Shown here: positions 24,268 through 33,900 of the stretch, in pieces
Position numbering within the stretch: position 1 is the stretch's first letter
How the letters are laid out: every line of letters starts with the position of its first letter
NCBI GenBank assembly: GCA_964036295.1
Contig: OZ038473.1
Coordinates: forward strand, 1,681,501 to 1,745,500
DNA: 64,000 bases
DNA from: Plumapathes pennacea
Lineage: Eukaryota > Cnidaria > Anthozoa > Antipatharia > Myriopathidae
Reading direction: 5' to 3'
Notes under the pieces: model-generated
What the model was told of the DNA's origin: nothing
Databases searched by the model: none
Seen by the model: the letters and a program-made list of their open reading frames with translations, nothing else
Program-made: the position numbers and the translations under genes

Positions 24268-24448
24268 GGGCCCGGTCGCACCAGGAAGTTTAGTCGATAA
24301 TAACTCAGCATCGAGAGCAATACGACGGCTCCTTCAACGTTTGGTAGCGACTTGCTAACATATGTTTTTGGTGGCAAGCGCTCTTTGCACTTCAAATGAT
24401 GCAAATGTCGATATTGATGTCGTTAAAATTACGAGTGCGACCGGAGCC
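24268..24448. mobile_element. MITE (GGTCGCAC ends) inserted downstream of GPCR 2
   Basis: Ends GGGCCCGGTCGCACC and GTGCGACCGGAGCC are inverted partners. The matching flank of GPCR 1 (19440-19490) lacks it: both copies share ...TTTTAT-GA...GAC before it and AGACTTCCGCATCT after it. The other duplicate therefore serves as the empty site. Confidence 0.72.
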
Positions 24449-24727
24449 TATATGAACTTCGTGCAGACTTCCGCATCTTAAGATCGATATTAAATGTGTT
24501 GGTCAGTTGTTGACAGACAGTCATGGCTACATGTACGCACTAAAAGATAAATATCTCAAGTTATCTAATTTAATATTTACTAAGCAAAAGTCACTTACTT
24601 TACTAAGTAACTTTTAAAATCAAACTGGAGTAAATAATGGAACCAATATTGAGCGAATATACAGTAAAATTGCCTTCAGGTTATGTTTTTCTTGTAGTCA
24701 ACAACAAATCAAAATAAACAGACATGT

Positions 24728-27062
24728 TCACTTCAAAAATATCACGAAGATTCCTGTCATGACACCAACTGCGTAACACGACAAAGGCTGACATCTCAAC
24801 GGCACGGACCTTGCTAGAACAGCTCCCACAGTGCTGTTGGTGCCGTTGAGATGAATCGTAGTGTTACTCCAAGTTGCGTTATTATTTGTGACAATCGTTG
24901 TCACGCCGTCTGTACCTTTGGTGACAATCGTTGTCACGCCGTCTGTGCCCTTGTGAGCGATAGTCGTACGCCTGGTGGGTTGTGGTTTTACGGTCACGAC
25001 ACGTCGTGGGAAGACGTTTTGAGCGTAACGCCCATCGTTGCCGAGTGGACTGTACTTGATGACGAGAACCCACATTTTGTCTCTGCGTTGTACCCAGGCC
25101 ACGCCGATTTTTTTTGTGCTTTTCCAAACCAACTGATGAAAAGAAAAAAGTCCAGGATTAGAAAGCACGGTATGAAACTAGTAATTCTGTACTAGGCGGT
25201 CCTTTAGAGCCCAGGTTATATCTCAGGCTCAAATAGTCCTAGAGGTTCTAAACTTGTTTTGTCTCTCTTACAACATGACATATATAATCGTCTTGAGCTA
25301 AAATGTGTGGTTAATTAGACAGACAAAAACCTCTGCAGTAAATAATGGCCAAAAGGGCCCATATCTGCTAGAAGGCTGATGTACCTGTGTAAAGTGCCCC
25401 GTTTGTGCAGACCATCCGGGCTTCTTGTAATTGTATTTCTTCTCTTCTGAGTAGAAGGCCATGATGGCTACTTTACAAGGATTGCTTTCCTTTGTCCTGG
25501 TCGCATACAGATTACCGGCGTTATTGCTCTCATGTTCGAACTTATTGGTTCTGGCCAAATAATTTGCCCATTTTACGGCTTTTTTCTCCAAGTCAGCATC
25601 TAAATTGACTCGCGCAACCTGGGAAAATAGTTACAAGTAAGAGTGTGGAATACATATGCTGGGTATTTGCTCAGTCCATTGGTCAGTCGACTGGTCAGCC
25701 ATTCAGCTGTAGTAAGTCAATTTATAAATCAACAATCGGTCTTTCAATCAGTCGATATAATTTGCATGGGTACTTTGTCTGTATAAGTTTGATTGTTCAG
25801 GCTAAGAAAAAAGATCAATGAGTCACCATAAAAAGGCTCCGCCTACCTGATGCATTAGTCGATAGTAGTTGTGCCATTGTTTGCATTGCTTCTTCTGGTA
25901 TCCTGTCAGAGCACCTGACCAAATATACTAAGATGTCAGTATCAGCCAGTAGACCTTTTCTGCAACTAAAGTCTGTTTACATGGAAGAAGGGACACCCAC
26001 CAGAAAGGTCAAAAAATGGCCCCCCTTTACATGCCAAGCGCTATCCCTAGGGCTACCTCACCAAGGACAAAAAACTTGGCGGGAATTGACAGACACCTTG
26101 TCCATCTAAACTTGGCCCTCCTGGGAGGGTAACCCTACCTCGAGCGTGTACATGGCCAAAAGTTGTCCTTTCTGGGAGGGTAACCTAAGCAAGGAGATAA
26201 GGTAACCCTCCTTCTAGGTAACCCCAACTATCATGTCAACGGAACAAGGAATTTCAATAGAGAAGGGTGACCCTTCTAGGAGGGTGTCGTAAATTTAAGA
26301 CTATCAGTAATATAATCCAACTCTGGTCACTTCTTATGGACGTTATAGTTCCATCTTTATTTGCGAGGTTTAATTGCTGAATGAGTTTATAAGGCTCTGT
26401 GTTGAGCGGACAATGTTTGCTTATTAACAGCAATATTTACACAAGATGCATATTTTTTAGTCCTGGCTTAGCGATGCATCGCTAGTGAAGTGTCCAATTA
26501 AATCAATACTTACAACAAAGGAATGCTACATAAATAAGCGAGCACACAACGTAGAAAAAGAAAGTTATTTTACAGCTGAATGCAAGCTTTGAGATGTATA
26601 AATGACATAAGCGATATACAAGCACTCTATACAACCGCCATTAGTCGAGAATAACCTTCACTACAAAATTATGGGGAGAAATGAACCGAATTATTTGGTA
26701 ACTAAGAAGAATTTTGAGATCAGTGTTAAATTGCAAACCCAAAATTGTATGAAGTGTACCTTTCCCGTTACACTGTGTAATGTAAGTAAAATTTGTGTGC
26801 AACGGCGTTGAAAGGATTCACGATGGTTGTATGTTACACAATGTAAATTGTCTCGCATTGCAGCTTTGCCCTGTTTTTTAGGGTTTCCTTGTCCAATATT
26901 TCCTGTGCACATGAAAATTTACGACCCGAAATTCGTCCTCTATTCAAAACGTACAATGACAAGGAACATTCAGATTAGAAAAACACACACAGTACCTGTA
27001 CTGCTTGAGACCAGCGAAACCAAAATCCAAGCAATGGGAAAAACAAGTTTGAAAACTTCCAT
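24728..27062 (-). CDS. Secreted CAP/SCP-domain protein with Thr-rich linker and hydrophobic C-tail
   Basis: Four exons join in phase: 26996-27062 (ATG at 27062-27060), 25847-25914, 25385-25618 and 24728-25132, giving 257 residues. Exon 1 encodes a clear signal peptide (MEVFKLVFPIAWILVSLVSS). The CAP fold follows: CKQWHNYYRLMHQ, KWANYLA, SNNAGNLYA, the HFTQLVWKSTKKIGVA signature and YSPLGNDG. In CAP proteins such as GAPR-1, CRISP and Ag5, His and Glu residues form a metal site; the HFTQ histidine is present and the usual GENL glutamate reads AGNL, so one ligand is lost. Two KGTDGVTTIVT repeats and an NxT-rich stretch lead to a hydrophobic end (about 24730-24775) that could be a GPI signal or anchor. 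Only duplication unit 2 carries the gene. Confidence 0.8.
25960..26290. repeat. GGGAGGGTAACC-rich probable MITE
   Basis: Repeated GGGAGGGTAACC blocks (near 26125, 26195, 26210) and short self-complementary segments (AGAAGGGTGACCCTTCT near 26262) sit in the large first intron of the CAP gene. The ends are not clear. Confidence 0.35.
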
Positions 27063-27239
27063 GGTTAAAAAACTGAAGCTTGAAGAGCGACTTGGGTTCT
27101 AGAGAAAACTGTGTAGTCCCCTCTTGAGTTTCTTTTCTTCGCACATATTAAGGCCATGTGTCAGACATCTGTCAACGAACGTGTTTATATATGATCGTAC
27201 AGTTGACACAGTTGGACAGATTTGCTTGGTAACTGAGAT

Positions 27240-27391
27240 TAACTCTTTCACTCCCAACTTCAAAATGCAGATTCTTCCAGCCTTTTAAGAAGAAACTGTA
27301 TGAGTGATGTAGCAATAAGTGATATTTCAATCAGCTTTCATCTGAGCATGTTATCAAGAGTTCATCACTCTTGGGGGTGAAAGGCTTAAAC
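27240..27391. repeat. Interspersed 'CTTTCACTCCC' TIR repeat, copy in CAP first-exon flank
   Basis: Begins AACTCTTTCACTCCCAACTT and ends CTCTTGGGGGTGAAAGGCTT. The inner part (TTTAAGAAGAAACTGTATGA, TCAATCAGCTTTCATCTGAG) matches copies at 14765-14955, 43160-43345 and 60888-60985. Confidence 0.75.
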
Positions 27392-27670
27392 ATTTTCAGC
27401 TGATTTTCAAATATTGAAAAGAGTTGAAGTGTCAATTTGCATTCCATTGCTTTTGAGCCAAAATTCTCTTGTTGCTTAAAGTTTAGGGATATACCTTCTA
27501 AAAACAATATCTAACGATTCAATATGATTCATCGTTGGACCAAAAAACAGTCGCTGAAGCTGTGCTTTATACGGCAAGAGCAATAAGTGCAAGTAAAATG
27601 CAGTTAAAATGCGTTATCTTCACAATTCTTCACAGTTTTCACTTTAATGAAAACTTGAAAACTGATTCAG

Positions 27671-27727
27671 GCCATCAACGGGATTCGAACCCAAGCCCTG
27701 CGACGCCCTAAGCACTAACTACATTAG
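27671..27727 (-). repeat. tRNA-like (SINE-type) sequence at the end of GPCR 3
   Basis: B-box-like GGGTTCGAATCCC (27680-27692) and A-box-like TAGTTAGTGCTTAGGGCG (27704-27721), minus strand. The A-box-like segment contains the stop codon of the GPCR at 27708. Confidence 0.55.
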
Positions 27728-28796
27728 TGCGGTTCACAGAATTGTTTGGAAGTGTCTGCAGACCACTGCGTCGCTGGAAGGACTTGGCAGCTAGCTGGCG
27801 AAGTCCATTCTGCTCTTGATTTCTACCACACATTCGACGAAGCATTCCCACAGCGGTAGAACGGATTTCAGGCACGCAGGCACAATACACAAACGGATTT
27901 AAGCACGAATTCAAGAAAAGAAGAGTTCTGGCAAAGTCAGTAAGGCATTCCATCAGGACAGTTTTCTTACCAAACTCTTCGAAGAACACCGCGCACATAT
28001 AAGGAGCATGAGAAAGGACGAAAAGCAAGTAGATACATAGCGTGCTCGACGCAGATTTCCTATACTTTGCCACGTTCAGAGTGCTGTTGGCTCCCTGTTG
28101 TTGCGGAGCTTGTGTTATCGACGGTTTGTGTACCTGGCGGACGGACCGGCTTCGACGGCGAAGGCCGCGGAATATCTGGATATAAGCCATCGAGGAAACG
28201 ACCATGCAAAGACTGAGAGAAACGACCGCTAGCAAAAGGAAGGCCTTATTGCTCCAGAACCACATGGACGTCCACAATCCAGCCGACGCCCAGATTACGA
28301 AGAGAGCCAAGCAAACTCGTTTTGTGGTCACAATACCGCGATATTTCAAAGGAGTGGAATACGCTAAGTATCGATCCAAACTTATCGCAGTCAAAGTCAT
28401 CATTGCGCTGCCGATGAACAGACAGGAGACAACGACCCCACAGGTCAGGTAAAAACACTGGAATTCAAGCAGTTCTGGAGACGTTTTTGTAATCAGGAAG
28501 ACCGTGAATATTGGCTGAGCAACCAAGCCAACACCAAGACCGGTCAAAACAAGGCAGCCAAATAGTAGTTTGGACGGCAAGTGCAAGCATTTGCTTTTCC
28601 GAATTGCGAGGAAAACCAAAGTGTTTGCCGAAGTCGAGATGACTGCCATCACTATATTAAGTGCAGCATTCACGATGTACGGGATACTTCTTCTATCTGT
28701 CTCGAAATAAACAGTATGAGCCTGATGGCAATGATCCATTTCCTCAATTTCCAACTCAGTTCCGTTCATAAAAGTTGCTATTCTCAGTTCGGTCAA
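27708..28796 (-). CDS. Rhodopsin-like (class A) GPCR 3
   Basis: Single exon, 362 residues, a family different from the two plus-strand receptors. Two N-terminal NxT sequons region (NGTELE); helix 1 STSANTLVFLAI; a true DRY at helix 3 (SLDRYLAYS); a long basic third loop (about residues 210-245) with RRRSRSVRQ and poly-Gln; helix 6 LLFVLSHAPY without the CWxP tryptophan; helix 7 NSCLNPFVYC. The general style is that of expanded amine/adenosine/melanocortin-like cnidarian receptor families; ligand unknown. The C-tail ends NRTNVVSA just inside a tRNA-like repeat. A fragment of this tail is duplicated at 22636-22786. Confidence 0.9.
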   Translation of the reverse strand: MTELRIATFMNGTELEIEEMDHCHQAHTVYFETDRRSIPYIVNAALNIVMAVISTSANTLVFLAIRKSKCLHLPSKLLFGCLVLTGLGVGLVAQPIFTVFLITKTSPELLEFQCFYLTCGVVVSCLFIGSAMMTLTAISLDRYLAYSTPLKYRGIVTTKRVCLALFVIWASAGLWTSMWFWSNKAFLLLAVVSLSLCMVVSSMAYIQIFRGLRRRSRSVRQVHKPSITQAPQQQGANSTLNVAKYRKSASSTLCIYLLFVLSHAPYMCAVFFEEFGKKTVLMECLTDFARTLLFLNSCLNPFVYCACVPEIRSTAVGMLRRMCGRNQEQNGLRQLAAKSFQRRSGLQTLPNNSVNRTNVVSA

Positions 28797-29581
28797 TAGT
28801 TGGCTCTATTCGTGTCTTCTTGTTGAATCATAACGATTTAAAGCTTGACTGAATAATCTTCAACTTGTGTGGTCCCCGGGCTCGTGGTGTGATTACGAAT
28901 TGATGCTTTAACAGAGAAATGAAAAGCAATTTTCAAGAATTTGCATCCTGGTGATTTGTTTACTAAATGACTTTGTAGATTTGGTAGTAGATAAAATGTT
29001 TCTTTTTATTATTATTTTCTCAGTTATTTTCTATAATTGCAGTTGTTCCTTCATGTAGAGCCGCTCCGTGAAGCCAATCATGATACCAGCTTGACGCATG
29101 TACGGACGTGTATGAAGATTTTCTGCAATCTTCAATTTGTCAAGCTCTTCGAACTGTTTCTTTGAAAACTGTAGGAGACCTCACCGCTATGGAAACGGGT
29201 AAACAAAACGTAATGTGCAGCTGCAAGCGACAAACATACAAAACAAAAGTCAAGACCCTGGGGCTGAAAATGAACTTGCACTTTGTTTCAAGTCGGTGCT
29301 ATATTTGGGAGAATTTCAGGCCCAGTCCTCTTGACAACCACGCGCAGTTCACGAGGCGGAGGCCACCCGATGTTAAAACTTGGAGGGCAGATTGGAGAAC
29401 TGCTATATCCAAGATGTCGAAGAAACGAAACTGCAACGATATATTCTACGAGTCCTCGACCAAAAAAAACCATTAGCGTATGAATACTCAAGTCCATTGA
29501 ATCCAGAGATGAGCTTATCTTTGTCTCCCTATACCAGACAAAACCATACGAAACTAAGTCACGTGTTTGAACATTGTCAGT
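28797..29581. other. Intergenic stretch between GPCR 3 and the vinculin/catenin gene
   Basis: No gene recognised. It should hold the GPCR 3 promoter and the 3' UTR of the minus-strand gene; a minus-strand AATAAA (29005-29010) is a possible polyadenylation signal for the latter. Confidence 0.5.
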
Positions 29582-30963
29582 CTATACATGTACGATGTCC
29601 ACCAGTGACGGTGATGACGTGCTGTTCTCGTGTCTGCGCAGGCCCAGTTGACCACGTGGTGCAGTCAGAGCCTCAATCGCACGTTGGCGCTTCAGGGTTT
29701 TCTTCCACTGGAAAGCGAGTTGAGCCGCTTCTGCGTGGTCAGCGGACGTGCTCTGTTCAGGTGGTCTCAAACCCTGACGATAACGAAAGGTTTGTTAAGC
29801 ATTTCGCTGTCAAAAGCGATTTAAAACTTCCAAATTTCAAAAAACTTCCAAAACTTCCACACTGTCAGATGTCATCACTCAAACGAAAGCTCCGGGTGAT
29901 TACAATCTAAGAGCAGTGTTTACGTTAAACATTTTGGTCAAAACAAAATTATATATTGGGGGTGGGGTGGGTAGGGGATACCTTTACACAAGCTACTTCG
30001 GCGGCCTTGAGAGTCTTGACAACCGCCTGCATCAGGTTCTCTGCGTTCTTCACGAGCGTAGCATCAGCCTGAAGTAAGAAAAGACATCCAGCCATTTAAT
30101 ATCAACACAAGGAAGGTCAATAAGTGGCAAAGATTAAGGACAGCAAGTTCAAAGCTCGGTTACAACAACGTCTGGGCCTAACCCAGGGTTTGGCTACTCG
30201 TGCTTTGAAGAACTGGGCCCCGAACTGGGCCCAAACTGGGCCCGTCTCTGCTTCTGTCCTCAACTCTTTCTCTGCTATTGTGACATCGCTGTCATCCCCT
30301 CCCCTCCCCTCCCCCCTCCCCTCATGTCGTCACTGACCGAATAGTCCATAGGCGTAGCCGCTTTAACGGAGGAGATAATCTTGAGCTGATTGCTGATGGT
30401 CGGAATGTACTCTGCGTAATACAGGAGATCTCTCTTGCACCTACAAGAAACGAGCAGAAAAAAAAACAACGATTCAACAGCCGTACGTAGAATGTGAGTC
30501 AGTATAGCAAAGAAATAGAGTATGCGCCAGTGTAGCATGCTGAGTTATAGAAACACGCGGGGATTTGCAGGGAGGACGAGAGTGTGGAGAAGCACTTCTC
30601 GAAAGCAAACGAAGAAGACTCCTCACCGCTCGTCGATGCACTGTTCAGCGATGATTTGGGCGAAGTTCCACATCACTTTCCCGTTATCAGCTATCGCTTT
30701 GGCAGTGTTAATCATCTCGGTCTTGCTCTGTAATAACAAACAAACAAACAAATAAACAATCAAACAAACAAACAAACAACGAATTGGGTCCAAACATGAC
30801 AAGCAAAGGGAGAGAATTCATGCTGCACCTGCAATTCCCCTCGCCCACGAGCAAACTGGGCCATCTGCATCACCTGTTGCGCCATTTGTTTCGCCACTTT
30901 TACTATCGAGTTGTTCTCTTCCTCCCATTTGTCTGTTTCGTCTTGTAAAATGCGTGCAGCCAT
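29582..30963 (-). CDS. Actin-binding tail of the vinculin/catenin protein (exons 27-31)
   Basis: Exons 30829-30963, 30627-30727, 30338-30440, 29985-30068, 29582-29773. The helical tail starts MAARILQDETDKWEEENNSI, continues AKQMAQQVMQMAQFARGRGEL and CKRDLLYYAEYIPTISNQL, and then NAENLMQAVVKTLKAAEVAC, all matching vinculin/catenin tail helices. If exon 30 is read through, translation stops at 29949 with VSPTHPTPNI. A good donor (AAG-GTATCC) before that and an acceptor at 29774 allow a final exon encoding QLAFQWKKTLKRQ..., which resembles the vinculin C-terminal arm. The last exon is therefore a proposal; the first four are firm. Confidence 0.8.
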
Positions 30964-33900
30964 CTACGAGAAACGGGAAAGGGAACAAATAAAGCAAGAC
31001 AATCGATAGGTTACAAGCAAAAAAGTTGTTCAGTGAAAACACTCACAGCAATGGACTTAGAATTCTTTCTCGCTCTCAGCTCTTCCGTGGACGCCGATCT
31101 CATTGCGGGGTCTGGGCGCGACAGAGCTGTCACACTGAAAGCGCGCCTGTGACGGTCAAAGTCGGTCCAGGACCTTGCGGACGAGCTGGATTGGTTGAGG
31201 GACTCGGACGAAGAGAAACGTTCGTGCAGCTCGTCTACGACAGCCTTCCTCATGAGATCGGTGTCACTCGCCGACCCGCCGGGACCTCGCAAGCGGCGGA
31301 CTTCGGGAAGTTCATCGGTGTCTGACAAGGAACGTTCATGAACCTTAAAGAAACAGTGGGAGCGAGACATTAGTCGGCCGTATGTGTTGTAGTTCAAACC
31401 ATATGGACATGACTTAGAGAGCCAAATGCCCATTGTTACCCCTCTTCCGCAATGAATCTGTCAAAATATATTTTAAGATCTGCGTTAAATAACAATGTTT
31501 GTCGCCAATTATATCTCATAGTTTGAAGCCTGGTACCGAGCCTCAGCAATTTGACTGGGTCACGTGGATATAAAGAATCTCTCTGCTGACGTTTCGAGCC
31601 ACAAACGTAAATGAAAATATGATTGGAAACCAGGGGCGTCTTAGGTATTTAACCGTTAACAAGTCAGGGCTCAGGGAAACTTCTTTTTAATCATTTTTAA
31701 TTCTCACCTTGTTTTTACTGTCCTGGTCAGTCACTCCCGTCCGGGGTGGGGAGGGTGTACGGTCCGTAGCTCGGGCTCCTGGGGGGTGGTGTCGGGATGA
31801 TCCTGCGATAGCTGCAACTTCGTATTCGTTTAGAGATTCAAAGCTGACGCCTTGTTCCAGCTGAGGGCCATCCAGTAGGTCTTGAAAAACGTCTGGAAAT
31901 GGACAAATAAACGACGAACTGTTAATGTGAATAGGCAAACGAAGAATGTCCGCAAATAAATAGATACTGTACGTACATCGAAGAATTAAAGTTGCGTGCA
32001 ACTGGTCTATTCAACACAACACAAATAGTTATGATAATTTGGGAAACAGAATAATACACTTGTACAGTAAATATAAAGTAAAGGTAACAGTACAGTGAAC
32101 CCCGCTATCTCGAACTCTCAAGGGAATCGAGAAATAGTTCGAGTTAGTGGGGAATCGAAATACCGGGGTTCTACCAAGGAAAATCTCTACCCAGTTCATT
32201 TCCAAGGGAATTCGGATTCCGGTCAAGATAACGGGGATTTCGAGATAACCGAGTTCTATTGTAGTCTTTCTCAACTATGCGTACGAAAGTCTCCGCGACA
32301 GACACACCATCAAATTAGAAAAGAAGGTAGTGCCTTACTTTGTACTGCAGAGTGATCAGCATCCGGGAGCTCGTCAAGTGTTGCCATTAGCAACTGAGCT
32401 TTCGAGGCCCACTGACGGCGCAACATCTGAAAATGCTCCACAGTGGGTTGGTCCGGATTATCTGCAAAGCACCACGTGACTATTCAGATCATGAGTCAGA
32501 TTCTCCCAACCAAACAGAAAAAATGACGTACAAATGACGTGTTGAGAAATCAGAGTTCAAACAACTTTTGTCCCGAGTGCGAGTTGAGTGTGTAAATACG
32601 TGTAAGAATACATCTAAGTGTAAGTCTGTGAATCTGCATTTGAAGACGAGTATCCATGCGTGCTTGTGACGTGTGTGAGCACGCACACGCGTGTGTTCGT
32701 GTGTGTATGCGTGTGTGCAGTACGTGGAGCAGGAGGTGTGTTCGTGTGTATACAAGTGTGATCAATCGAGTGCAATGCACGTGTTAGTATGCGTGGATGT
32801 TCGTGAGTATCCGTGCGCGTGTGAGTATATGCACGCGTGTTTATTCGTGAGCGGCACGTGTCGGTACGCGTGCGTGCGCAGGAGAGAGACTGGGAAAACT
32901 AACCGGCCAGAGCACGAGCAGCGGCAATCACTTGTGGCGTGAGTCGGTCAATAAAGTCTCCTGTCACACGAACATTTCTCACTTTACTGGCGACTCGCGA
33001 CTTTTCCACAGCTTTACTGGCGTGTGCAGTGACTCGAGCCACACGTGCCGCCAGTTCTTGTGCTTGTACTTCGAAGTGTCGCTCTTGCTGCAGTCGGTCC
33101 TCGTCCAGCTCCGCCTTGCTGACGGCCAGTGCTGCGCCCGCGAGTCGATCAACGGGAGCAGAAGCATCAGCGGTAAGGTCGTCCACCAGCGCTGTTAAAA
33201 GGTGCGCCTTGATTGGTGGAAAAAAACAATCAATTTAAAACGCGAACGCAAGAATTCTCGTTTACTGTATATGTTGTGTACTCCTACTGTACTACTGCTA
33301 ATAATACTCTGTTCACACCAACTAAACCTGTTTAATTAAACCAAGTTTACAAGACTGCGTTTTCTAAATCCTGCTTTGATTTTTTGTCAATAACACAACA
33401 TTTTACACCACCTCGCACAGGTTGTACAGTTGGACTGGTTTTAGACCAGTTTGGTTTGCCGTGCGTGCATTGCGAACGGTAGACCTAACTAAACAAGTTT
33501 TATTAAACACCTTTTAAACAGGTTTAAGCGTTGGTGTGAACGAGGTAAAATACTACTACACTAGTACTACTGTTGCTGCTACTATTGCTTACCTTAGCTG
33601 CCCACTCTCTCTGCAGAAGGCCCATCCTTTCCACGGTGCCCATGTAAGACAGACTCTGGCCCACAGTCGTGTTGCCACGCAACGCCATGTCTGTCACCAC
33701 ACGAGCTGTGTCTTGCAGGTCAGCGGTCAGCCTTTCAACGTCAGAGACGGTGGATTCAGCGACGCTGACCTTCTTGGGATTTCTGCAGCTGTGACGAAGA
33801 AAATCAAAACCAGAGCAGCATTTACAAGTACCATTCTATGATGTGAAAACTCCTACTGCACTCGAACAATCTGGTAGCCTGCGCTACACTTACCCAGCGG

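Larger units (their letters stand above)
18165..27850. repeat. Tandem segmental duplication containing the GPCR cluster
   Basis: Unit 1 (about 18165-22786) runs from the leader of GPCR 1 to a fragment of the third GPCR. Unit 2 (about 22806-27850) runs from the same leader position through GPCR 2 to the matching point inside the complete third GPCR. Matching blocks: 18180-18290 with 22815-22920; 18331-19490 with 23153-24490; 22345-22786 with about 27408-27850. The junction at 22787-22805 joins GPCR-3 coding sequence directly to GPCR-A leader sequence. Middle parts differ through insertions, including the CAP gene present only in unit 2. Confidence 0.82.

Noticed and set aside
29380-29910. Plus-strand 176-residue open frame
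   Set aside because: No domain signal; it lies opposite the proposed last exon of the minus-strand catenin gene and has no splice or start support.
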